DNA of 35,727 nt from Gammaproteobacteria bacterium (GTDB lineage: Bacteria > Pseudomonadota > Gammaproteobacteria > Pseudomonadales > Azotimanducaceae): positions 1 through 35,727 of the forward strand of contig VYDB01000016.1 in the NCBI GenBank assembly GCA_009843635.1, in the 5' to 3' direction. The notes under the pieces were generated by a model that saw nothing but the letters and a program-made list of their open reading frames with translations, was not told the origin of the DNA and searched no databases. The translations under genes were made by a program, and so were the position numbers. Positions 17,662-24,826 of the stretch are shown here, piece by piece (the first letter of the stretch is position 1; every line of letters begins with the position of its first letter).

Positions 17662-19551
17662 ATGTTCCGAGCCCAACTCCTCGCTCCCGTTTTTCTCCTA
17701 TCACTCGTCACGGCCTGCGCACCGCCAGGGACTGACCATCCGGACATACAGGTTCCTGATCTTCTGGGTGCCACGCCTTGGACCGATCTTGAGCTGGAGG
17801 ACGGCGCGGACGACTTTCACTTTGTCATTGTTAGTGATCGTACAGGTGGCGCTCGACCCGGGGTTTTTGCCGGTGCGATGCCCAAGGTAAATCTGCTTTC
17901 ACCTGCATTCGTTGTAAGTGTTGGCGATTTAATCGAGGGCTACACCGAGAACAAAGCCCAGTTGAATCGCGAGTGGGATGAGATGGCGTCGTTTGTCAGC
18001 GAGCTTGAGGCGCCATTCTTCTATGTCGCAGGCAATCACGACATGAACAACGCGGTTATGGCTGAGGAGTGGCAACGACGATTTGGCCCTAGCTACTATC
18101 ACTTCCTTTACAAGGATGTGTTGTTCGTCGTCGTCAACAGCGAACTCTTTGGCATGGTAGGCCAACCTGACACTCCCGTGCCAGGCCCTTGGAAGCAAGC
18201 CGACCAAATGACCTTTATCAAGTCTGTGCTTGCGCAGCACCCAGATCCGCGCTGGACGATCGTGTTGGTGCATCAACCGCTATGGAACTATCCGTCGGTC
18301 AACGAAGATTGGCTTGAGGTTGAAGCGTTACTTGGCGAGCGCGACTACACGGTGTTTGCCGGCCACTTCCATCAGTACAGCCGAGTGACACGCAATGACC
18401 GAAACTTCATCACGCTGGCAACAACAGGCGGAGGCAGCGGGCTGCGCGGCACGGCCTTTGGCGAGTTCGATCACGTAGCTTGGGTGACGATGCGCGAAGA
18501 CGGGCCTCGTATTGCCAACGTCCTACTCGACGGCATCCATGACGAAGATGTATCCAACCCAGAGCTCTTGTCCAGTGTGACAGAAGTGGCGAACGCCATC
18601 GAAATGGAGGCGCTGAAATCCACTGACGATCTCTTCAATGAAGCGAGCCAAAAGGTCACAATAACGAACCCGACCGAGTCGACCCTTACGATCGCTCCGT
18701 CCGTCGCGCGCCAGACGAACTTCAACATCCAAGGGTTAGTGCCCGTGTCGATACCAGCCGGGGAGAGCGTGGAGTTGTTTTTGCGTCTCTCCACCGATGA
18801 GCCCGTACCGTACCACTCACTCACCGCTGCGTCCGTCGAATGGATCGTTACGGGCACTATTGGTGAAAGACTCGTGCAATTCCCGGTTTTAACGCCCGTC
18901 TTACCCCTTTCGAAGTATGCGATTGGCACGATAGACGGCGTAGAGGTCGATGGCGACCTGTCCGAGTGGGGGCCACTCACTTACAACGCCGCCCGGCAAG
19001 GCGATGTTGTATCCCCAGAGCTTGAGCCAAACGATGTTTCCTTTCAGTTCGATGTCAGAGAGGGGCCGGAGCACTTGTACATCGGCGTCAATGTCATCGA
19101 CGATGATGTGAGCGCGCATGCGGACCTCATTCCCAGGGCACAGGATTCAATTAGCTTCTCTATAGATCCGCGCGACCCGCCTGAGAGGGATGCCAACATG
19201 GATGTTGGCCAAGCTGTGCTCAGCGGTGACTTGGCTGCTCAAATTGCAACCATAGTTCCAACCGGTGCGCATGCGAAAGACGAACTTTTATCCTGGGTCG
19301 ACGATGCAAATGCGAATACGCAAATCTCATTTGCTTCGACCGACACGGGCTATGCCGCGGAACTTGCCGTGCCGTTAAGCTACATCGCATCAAAATCACC
19401 CAATGGCGACGACTGGCAAGAGGCGCGCATATCCGTAGGCGTTTTCGATCTCGACAGCGACGCACATGTCGCCGATGTTCTGAACTGGCAACCTTTTCGC
19501 TATGGCGGTGCGCCCTTGGCGGGCAGCCAGGTTTTCGTGCGTCCTAACTGA
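17662..19551 (+). CDS. lipoprotein metallophosphoesterase
   Basis: About 629 aa. The N-terminus MFRAQLLAPVFLLSLVTAC is a lipoprotein signal with lipobox LVTA|C (Cys19). An ATG at 17641 would add seven residues; either may be used. The calcineurin-like phosphoesterase domain follows: VSDRTGG (SDRTGG in place of the usual SDxHG), SVGDLIEGY, VAGNHDM, VLVHQPLWN and FAGHFHQYSRV give the metal-binding Asp, Asp, Asn-His, His and His. A middle beta-rich region is followed by a C-terminal domain with IDGVEVDGDLSEWGP and FDVREGPEHLYIGVNV, like CBM9-type binding domains. It is exported and membrane-anchored; substrate unknown. It starts 40 bases after ssrA, and its base composition is lower in GC than the block before. 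Confidence 0.88.
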   Translation: MFRAQLLAPVFLLSLVTACAPPGTDHPDIQVPDLLGATPWTDLELEDGADDFHFVIVSDRTGGARPGVFAGAMPKVNLLSPAFVVSVGDLIEGYTENKAQLNREWDEMASFVSELEAPFFYVAGNHDMNNAVMAEEWQRRFGPSYYHFLYKDVLFVVVNSELFGMVGQPDTPVPGPWKQADQMTFIKSVLAQHPDPRWTIVLVHQPLWNYPSVNEDWLEVEALLGERDYTVFAGHFHQYSRVTRNDRNFITLATTGGGSGLRGTAFGEFDHVAWVTMREDGPRIANVLLDGIHDEDVSNPELLSSVTEVANAIEMEALKSTDDLFNEASQKVTITNPTESTLTIAPSVARQTNFNIQGLVPVSIPAGESVELFLRLSTDEPVPYHSLTAASVEWIVTGTIGERLVQFPVLTPVLPLSKYAIGTIDGVEVDGDLSEWGPLTYNAARQGDVVSPELEPNDVSFQFDVREGPEHLYIGVNVIDDDVSAHADLIPRAQDSISFSIDPRDPPERDANMDVGQAVLSGDLAAQIATIVPTGAHAKDELLSWVDDANANTQISFASTDTGYAAELAVPLSYIASKSPNGDDWQEARISVGVFDLDSDAHVADVLNWQPFRYGGAPLAGSQVFVRPN

Positions 19552-20140
19552 CTGGCTTTCCATTATTCCAGACGATCTCGAACAGAATCTGAGGCGAATC
19601 ATCCGGAACACGCCGTGGTTCATGGACGCACTGCGCGCCGTGCGTTCGGTCGCTCCGCCCGAAGCCTGCATCGGCAGCGGGGCGATTCGAAACGCTGTGT
19701 GGGACGCACTGCACTCGTACTCGACGCCGTCGTTTCTGGCGGATGTCGATGTGCCCTACTTCGACCCAGATGACTTATCAGAAGCCACAGAGCAACGATA
19801 CGAGAAGCGGCTTAAGGCGCTTAGACCTGAGTTGACCTGGGACGTGAAGAACCAAGCCGCCGTGCATCTCTGGTTCCACAAGGTGTTTGGCCATGAAGTC
19901 GAACCGCTACGCTCCATGAGAGATGCCGTAGCAACTTGGCCTGAGACCGCGTTGGCCGTCACCGTTGGGCTGCAGCCAGACGACAGCATCACGATTACGG
20001 CGCCAATTGGATTGGACGATCTATTCTCGATGGTAGTCCGCCGAAACCCCAGACGGGTCAGCGTCGAAACCTACCGGAAACGGATTGCCGAAAAGATGTA
20101 TTCGAAAAGATGGCCAAGGGTTCGCATCGTTCAGGAGTAA
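19502..20140 (+). CDS. nucleotidyltransferase family protein (COG3575/DUF925 type)
   Basis: About 212 aa. ACIGSGAIRNAVWDALH (helix with G-S-G-A-I-R-N), SFLADVDVPYFDPDD (the paired Asp of nucleotidyltransferases) and DLFSMVVRRNPRR match the DUF925 family, predicted nucleotidyltransferases of unknown substrate. The ATG at 19502 overlaps the phosphoesterase gene by 50 bases; a shorter start around the TDWLSIIPDD segment is possible but lacks ATG/GTG. The tight overlap suggests coupled expression with the phosphoesterase. Confidence 0.75.
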   Translation: MAVRPWRAARFSCVLTDWLSIIPDDLEQNLRRIIRNTPWFMDALRAVRSVAPPEACIGSGAIRNAVWDALHSYSTPSFLADVDVPYFDPDDLSEATEQRYEKRLKALRPELTWDVKNQAAVHLWFHKVFGHEVEPLRSMRDAVATWPETALAVTVGLQPDDSITITAPIGLDDLFSMVVRRNPRRVSVETYRKRIAEKMYSKRWPRVRIVQE

Positions 20141-20170
20141 CTTGTCGGAGTTGTCCAACTCGCGAGCGAC

Positions 20171-20584
20171 TCAGTCGATGTGCCTTGCCATGATGAGATT
20201 GTCCTCGATCTCGAAGCCCAAGGATTCGTAGAACTCGCGAACTTCGAGATTGGTCGCTCGAATCTGCAGATTGACCTTTATGCAGCCAGCAGACCGCAAT
20301 GTGCGGATGGCATGACGGACAAGCGCCGTGGCCAAGCCTCGACCTTGATGTTGGGGCGAGACAGCCACCTTGTGCAGCCAACCGCGGAAGCCGTCATATC
20401 CCGCCATCGTGGTGCCGACTACGGCGCCATCTTCCACCGCAACCAACAGCATGTCGTCCTGAACGGCGAGCTTGGCGTCGAACACTTTCGGTGGAGCGTT
20501 GTGGGGCGGGTCATCGGGGAAGACCGTTTCCCACAATGCGATAACGCTGGAACGGTCAGCGACGGTGGCGGGTCTTATGATCAT
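20171..20584 (-). CDS. GNAT acetyltransferase, YpeA-like
   Basis: 137 aa single-domain GNAT protein. Motif A VAVSPQHQGRGLATALVRHA carries the acetyl-CoA-binding Q/RxxGxG/A loop, preceded by VVGTTMAGYDGFRGW and followed by the C-terminal FYESLGFEIED. The AGYDGFRGWLHKV segment and overall length point to the E. coli YpeA branch. The acceptor is unknown. It lies convergent to the nucleotidyltransferase gene, 30 bases away. Confidence 0.88.
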   Translation of the reverse strand: MIIRPATVADRSSVIALWETVFPDDPPHNAPPKVFDAKLAVQDDMLLVAVEDGAVVGTTMAGYDGFRGWLHKVAVSPQHQGRGLATALVRHAIRTLRSAGCIKVNLQIRATNLEVREFYESLGFEIEDNLIMARHID

Positions 20585-20691
20585 TTTTTAACCTATTCTG
20601 AGAGTGATCTTTCTCTGACTTCTGTCTTCCTGATTGGCTTGGCATTACGCAACGGGTTACGCCTTTAAACGCACATTCAGGGTCGTCGACT

Positions 20692-21324
20692 TCAAGCCAG
20701 CAGGGCGGCAAGTTCCTGCATTGTCCGAATCCGCTGATATTGACAGGCTGGGTCCACCTCCAGATCACCGCTGACATCAAACAGGCAGGCCTGCATCCCT
20801 GCGCGATTTGCCGCCAGAATGCCCGCTTCACTGTCTTCCACCACCAGACACTCTTCCGGGTTAACGTTCATGGCGTCAGATGCGTGAAGAAAAAGTGTCG
20901 GGTCTGGTTTCCAGCTTCCTATCTCGTATGAACTGAAAACACAATTATCGAAATATTGACTTAGACCGGTCAGTGACAACGCACGTTGAATTTTGGCCTT
21001 GGGTCCGTTTGAAGCGACACAGAAGGGAATGCTGAGATTGTCCAGAACTTCAACAACGCCGTCTATGGGCTGCAGATGGTCGACAAATAGTGCATCAACC
21101 TGGGCGCGGTATTCATCAACAAACTGTTCATTGAATTGGACCTGATGGCGCTCCTTGAGTGCCGAAAGAATCTCGGCGAGCTTCCCTCCACGAAATCGTT
21201 TCATCAGGTCGTGCTCGTCTTCTCTTATACCGTATTGATTAAGCATCATGACGAGCGCGCGGTTGCAAAGCAGTTCGCTGTCAACCAGTGTTCCATCACA
21301 GTCGAAGATGATGCCTTTGATCAA
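20692..21324 (-). CDS. HAD-superfamily phosphatase (YieH-like)
   Basis: 210 aa. Motif I DCDGTLVDSE starts at Asp8 (nucleophile) with a C1-type helical cap after it; motif II is VASNG, motif III KPDP and motif IV VVEDSEAG. This set is typical of subfamily IA phosphatases such as E. coli YieH or beta-phosphoglucomutase relatives. The substrate cannot be read. It is followed downstream by the acetyltransferase in the same direction, 107 bases on. Confidence 0.9.
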   Translation of the reverse strand: MIKGIIFDCDGTLVDSELLCNRALVMMLNQYGIREDEHDLMKRFRGGKLAEILSALKERHQVQFNEQFVDEYRAQVDALFVDHLQPIDGVVEVLDNLSIPFCVASNGPKAKIQRALSLTGLSQYFDNCVFSSYEIGSWKPDPTLFLHASDAMNVNPEECLVVEDSEAGILAANRAGMQACLFDVSGDLEVDPACQYQRIRTMQELAALLA

Positions 21325-21422
21325 TCGTTGAACTCCTGCATGTTAAAACGGCCGCTTCCTAGCCAAACTCCACTTGATCGCTGTCTTTGACGACGATGAC
21401 GGCATCGTCGCTCCCGAGGTGG

Positions 21423-21600
21423 TTAAGAAATTTTGTTGGCACGCACCCTTTCCTTGTAAACCGAACCGACATCGGTCGGGGCGATGGGCAGAAAGGGCAC
21501 CTCCCATTGGTCCCGGTCCACTCTGGCCATGCCCTTCTTGATGGCAGCATCCTAGTGGGATCCCGAGAACGCCGTGAATACCAGGTCGCCGGCTACGCCG
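21423..21600 (-). pseudogene. leuA-like remnant (2-isopropylmalate synthase)
   Basis: The minus strand reads [15 protein letters not shown], a TAG stop, DAAIKKGMARV, then RDQWEVPFLPIAPTDVGSVY, ending at TAA 21423-21425. This matches 2-isopropylmalate synthase, where the order is [20 protein letters not shown] and then WEVPYLPIDPADVG. The TAG stands exactly where the family has a Gln codon (CAG to TAG). Sequence on both sides has no more of the gene, so only a ~55-codon internal piece is left. Confidence 0.7.
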
Positions 21601-21709
21601 GCAGGAGCAGCAGTTTCGGAAGGGACGGACGCTGGTGGCGGGATGGTGCGTTCATGGCGCGCGCATTGTAGCCTTGGGCAATGCGGTTGCCAAACACTGG
21701 TGTGAAGAA

Positions 21710-21769
21710 TTTAGGGAGTTCGATGAGCGCGCCAACCGTCTGGCCAGGCATCTCGTTGCGGCGGGCTTG
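21710..21769 (+). pseudogene. adenylation-domain (acyl-CoA synthetase-like) remnant
   Basis: The plus strand reads FREFDERANRLARHLVAAGL, the conserved N-terminal helix of AMP-forming ligases and adenylation domains (usually YxELxxRANRLAxxLxxxG). No further motif follows; the frame drifts into unrelated sequence and stops at 21824-21826. It is short, so chance similarity cannot be excluded. Confidence 0.45.
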
Positions 21770-21992
21770 GTGTTACTCGACCCGCTCATTGCGGATACAG
21801 CGCGGTATGCGGAGGCAAGCTGTTAACTCAGCGCCCGGTCCAATGCGGCAATCTACGAGAGCGTTCGTAACACGCGCTGCCATGCCGATTGCCCATCCGC
21901 TATTCCACTGTTTCAAGCCCGGCGCTTCGACCCTTCGATGTAACGCGTTATAAAAGTGACAATACGAGCCAATCACTGAAGAACGGAGAGCC

Positions 21993-22034
21993 ATGGAATA
22001 TCAGACCATTTCCCAGCCGCTGCGCAACGAATGA
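21993..22034 (+). CDS. 13-codon ORF overlapping the sugar dehydrogenase start
   Basis: ATG at 21993 is preceded by CGGAGAG four bases upstream and encodes MEYQTISQPLRNE, then TGA, whose last two bases overlap the ATG of the next gene (ATGA). It may be a leader that couples translation, since the dehydrogenase ATG has no Shine-Dalgarno of its own. The first seven residues also resemble the start of enoyl-CoA hydratase-family proteins, so it may be a truncated remnant. Confidence 0.4.
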   Translation: MEYQTISQPLRNE

Positions 22035-23554
22035 GTATCGGCATGCGTTGGTTGGTTAGGATCGTCGTCGGATTGCTCATCACCGGCATCTTCGCCGTTG
22101 GTGCAGGTTTCTGGTACGTGATCACGCGGGATGCGCGTGAACCGTCCATGCTTGCCTTTCGGTCAGATTGCGCGTCTTGTCATGGTGAAGATCTCAAGGG
22201 CACTGATCGGGGGCCCAATCTGCTGGTGCAACTAACAAGCGGGGATTCGGCAGAGGAACTCATCCAGAGCATTGCGCGATATCATCCCGAACTGGTTGCG
22301 GAGGCGGAATATCCTGAGCCGATGGTCAAGGCGCTGGCGTTGTACATCAGCGAGCAGCGACAGGAGATCCCCAGCACTGCCGACTCCCACATCCACACCA
22401 TTCCCGAAGGAGTCGTTGAGTCGAGACATCACAACTTTACGATTGAACTGGTGACCGAGGTTGGCAAGGGACCCTATTCCATTGCGCCACTACCAGATGG
22501 CCGGATACTCCTGGTGGAAAAAGTCCGGGGCTTGTCGGTCATCGACACATCCGGGCAACAGGGTGAACTGGTTGAAGGTACGCCACGTGCCTGGTCAGAG
22601 ATAGCTAAAGTGCGTGGTAGCTTTGCGGTTCTGGGAGCCATGCTGGACGTAGAACTCCATCCTGACTATGCCACCAATGGCTGGATCTATATGTCGCACA
22701 GCGATCGGTGTCAATTCGATTGTGGCTCACCCTGGCCCGTTACCATGGTTCGTGTCGTTAGAGGCAGGTTGGATGGAAACCGGTGGGTGGACGCCGAAGT
22801 TATCTGGTCAGTGGACAAAGACAAATACACAGTGGTGCCGGATACAGTGGCATCAGGGAGGCTCGCGTTCGATCATGAGGGTTATGGCTATGTCACCGTC
22901 GGCGGCAAGAGCACCTATGACAATCTGCACGTCATGGATACCCCTTATGGCAAGATTCATCGATTCAGAGACGATGGCGCCATACCGACAGACAATCCCT
23001 TTTGGCAGGCTGAGCACCTGCGTGATCCTGCTTCAAGCCGCAATACAGTGTGGAGCTACGGGCATCGAACCGCGCAGGGGTTAACAAGCGATCCACGTAC
23101 TGGCGATATCTGGGCCACCGAGATGGGTCCGCGCGGAGGAGATGAAATCAATTTGATTCGGCGTGGCGGCAACTACGGCTGGCCACTCTACACGGAAGGG
23201 CTCGACTACAACGCAGAATACATCAGCATCGGCCAGGATCTGGGGCTGGACTTCGCTTTCTCTGAAACGATTCCACCTGTGGTCGACTTCACCCCGGCGC
23301 CATCACTATCAAACCTTAGTTTTCACGAAGGCGGCAAATTCCCCAATTGGCAGAATGACCTGCTGGTTGGCAGCTTGCGGGCGCAGACCCTGTTTCGAGT
23401 TCGTATTGAAGGTGGTGAGGTTGTTGAAAAGGAAAAACTGGTTACCAAGCTCGGTCGAATTCGAGACGTTGAGATGGGTAGTGATGGCTTTGTCTACGTG
23501 CTGATCGAGCACGACGAAACAGGGTCGCTGTTGCGCCTGGTGCCTACCTCGTAG
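22031..23554 (+). CDS. cytochrome c/PQQ-dependent sugar dehydrogenase fusion
   Basis: 507 aa. Residues ~8-30 form a signal anchor. A short cytochrome c domain follows with the heme motif CASCH (47-51) and a probable Met ligand in YPEPMVKAL near residue 98. From ~135 on there is a six-bladed propeller of the soluble glucose/aldose sugar dehydrogenase type: GPYSIAPLPDGRILLVEK, LDVELHPDYATNGWIY, VWSYGHRTAQGL and ATEMGPRGGDEINLIRRGGNYGWP with the conserved Gly-Pro-Gly-Gly-Asp-Glu region. PQQ binding is inferred from family. The fused heme would accept electrons in the periplasm. No PQQ synthesis genes are in the window. Confidence 0.88.
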   Translation: MSIGMRWLVRIVVGLLITGIFAVGAGFWYVITRDAREPSMLAFRSDCASCHGEDLKGTDRGPNLLVQLTSGDSAEELIQSIARYHPELVAEAEYPEPMVKALALYISEQRQEIPSTADSHIHTIPEGVVESRHHNFTIELVTEVGKGPYSIAPLPDGRILLVEKVRGLSVIDTSGQQGELVEGTPRAWSEIAKVRGSFAVLGAMLDVELHPDYATNGWIYMSHSDRCQFDCGSPWPVTMVRVVRGRLDGNRWVDAEVIWSVDKDKYTVVPDTVASGRLAFDHEGYGYVTVGGKSTYDNLHVMDTPYGKIHRFRDDGAIPTDNPFWQAEHLRDPASSRNTVWSYGHRTAQGLTSDPRTGDIWATEMGPRGGDEINLIRRGGNYGWPLYTEGLDYNAEYISIGQDLGLDFAFSETIPPVVDFTPAPSLSNLSFHEGGKFPNWQNDLLVGSLRAQTLFRVRIEGGEVVEKEKLVTKLGRIRDVEMGSDGFVYVLIEHDETGSLLRLVPTS

Positions 23555-23619
23555 AGCAGCGCGTATGAGGTATGGAAGCAAACGCTCTTGGCATCAACCT
23601 ATTGGGCATGGAGAAGAAT

Positions 23620-23684
23620 ATGCTATTGGTAGTTACAGGTGGGTCGTCCGGCGTCGGTGCGGCACTGGTCAGAAGGCTCAGATT
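23620..23684 (+). pseudogene. short-chain dehydrogenase N-terminal fragment
   Basis: A GGAG six bases before the ATG at 23620 leads into MLLVVTGGSSGVGAALVRRL, the Rossmann TGxxxGxG motif of SDR enzymes. Homology ends after about 20 residues; the frame then reads unrelated sequence to 23788-23790. It is therefore the 5' stub of an SDR gene cut by a rearrangement. Confidence 0.6.
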
Positions 23685-23747
23685 TCGAGTTTCGTCAATT
23701 GGTGCACGTTCGTTTCTCGCCGAAGGCTGGACGAGCCACCCGCGGCA

Positions 23748-24719
23748 TCACTCGCACTCAAGCTGCACCATAGCCAGCCATCGCATATGACATGACCGCA
23801 GCGTCAGCAATGCGTCGATGGTCACTCTTCCCCGCCATTCCAGTTCTACGCCCGGGCTGATCGCCGGCCACTTGATGGGCCAGCCGCCATCGTCACGCTG
23901 GGCGTTGGCCAGGGCGGCAAGGCCCTCGATGAGCTGATCCCGGGTGAAAAGGCCATGGCTGAATCCAATGGGAGCGGGCGCCCAGTCGAGCGGAGTGTGC
24001 ACATATCCGGGGGCGCTTAGGTCATATTCGATCTCGTCGGAAGAGAACAGGTAGTCACGCATCCGGGCCAATGAAGCCGCTGCCCGGTCGCGGTCGGCTG
24101 CCTGTTCCAGGAAAGCGATCGCGCAACGCAGATCATTGAAACCCGTAGTCTGTTCATCCTCCAAGGTTCGCCAGCAGAATTCAGTGCCCCGCTCAACCCA
24201 AGGGTGGGCAACGTTTCGTTTGGTCAGGATTGCGACGATCGACCCGGTCGGGTTGATCGAAGGAGGTGGTTCAGGTGGCGCTTCCCACCAAGGTGCATGG
24301 GGATAGTCGTTTGCACTCGGCAACACAAATGGCACGCCTCCAGTCGCGTCCGCGGTCTGTTCAAGCCAGTCGCAGGCTCCCTCCACCATCGGGTCGTCAA
24401 ATCCATCCACGACATCGAGAATCTTGAGCGCCTCCTCCGCATCGACCGGTTGGCTGTCTGGACATCGCTTGTCCGGCTCGAGCGCATTGCCGAATCCACC
24501 GTCCGGATTTCGATAAGCCCGCAACGCTTCGCGCACGGGTTCGTTCGACGCGCCCTCGAACAGGCAGGCAAAGAGATACCGGTCGACCAGCCGCGCGTTG
24601 CGCAGCACGAAGTCGCGCGCGCGGGCGAAACGATGGGCATCAATTCCCGATTGAATGCCACTGCCAACCGCCATCCCCCCAATCGACACGGCCCCTACTC
24701 CCTTGACGGAGTCGTTCAT
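23748..24719 (-). CDS. alpha/alpha-toroid (prenyltransferase/squalene cyclase-like) protein
   Basis: 323 aa from ATG 24719, or 331 aa from ATG 24743. The repeats REALRAYRNPDGGFGNALEP, GVPFVLPSANDYPHAPWW and LANAQRDDGGWPIKW are QW-like units of the alpha/alpha-toroid fold of terpene cyclases and prenyltransferases. No DxDD cyclase motif is visible. Close relatives that I recall are uncharacterised and common in Actinobacteria. ATG 24719 has AAGGAGA six bases upstream. The longer start would add MALSRRQF in front of MNDSVKGVGAVSIGGMAVGSG, which looks like a twin-arginine signal, so localisation depends on the start. The carotenoid oxygenase gene lies ~108 bases upstream in the same direction, so the two may work together. 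Confidence 0.75.
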   Translation of the reverse strand: MNDSVKGVGAVSIGGMAVGSGIQSGIDAHRFARARDFVLRNARLVDRYLFACLFEGASNEPVREALRAYRNPDGGFGNALEPDKRCPDSQPVDAEEALKILDVVDGFDDPMVEGACDWLEQTADATGGVPFVLPSANDYPHAPWWEAPPEPPPSINPTGSIVAILTKRNVAHPWVERGTEFCWRTLEDEQTTGFNDLRCAIAFLEQAADRDRAAASLARMRDYLFSSDEIEYDLSAPGYVHTPLDWAPAPIGFSHGLFTRDQLIEGLAALANAQRDDGGWPIKWPAISPGVELEWRGRVTIDALLTLRSCHMRWLAMVQLECE

Positions 24720-24826
24720 GAATTGTCTCCTTGATAGCGCCATGGATCTGTGTCGCGAACAGTACCTTACCGGCACCAGACCACCACGTAGCGCTGCAGT
24801 TCCTCGGGAGCCTGAAGGGATAAGCC

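Larger units (their letters stand above)
21325..22030. other. gene-poor region of decayed fragments
   Basis: About 700 bases without an intact gene. It carries a leuA-like remnant on the minus strand (21423-21600), an unrecognised 63-codon minus ORF with the tail GSDDAVIVVKDSDQVEFG (ending 21359), an adenylation-domain remnant on the plus strand (21710-21769), and a 13-codon ORF that overlaps the next gene. Confidence 0.6.

Noticed and set aside
20556-20831. 91-codon minus ORF between the HAD and GNAT genes
   Set aside because: It overlaps the HAD gene's 3' end in another frame and shows no domain.
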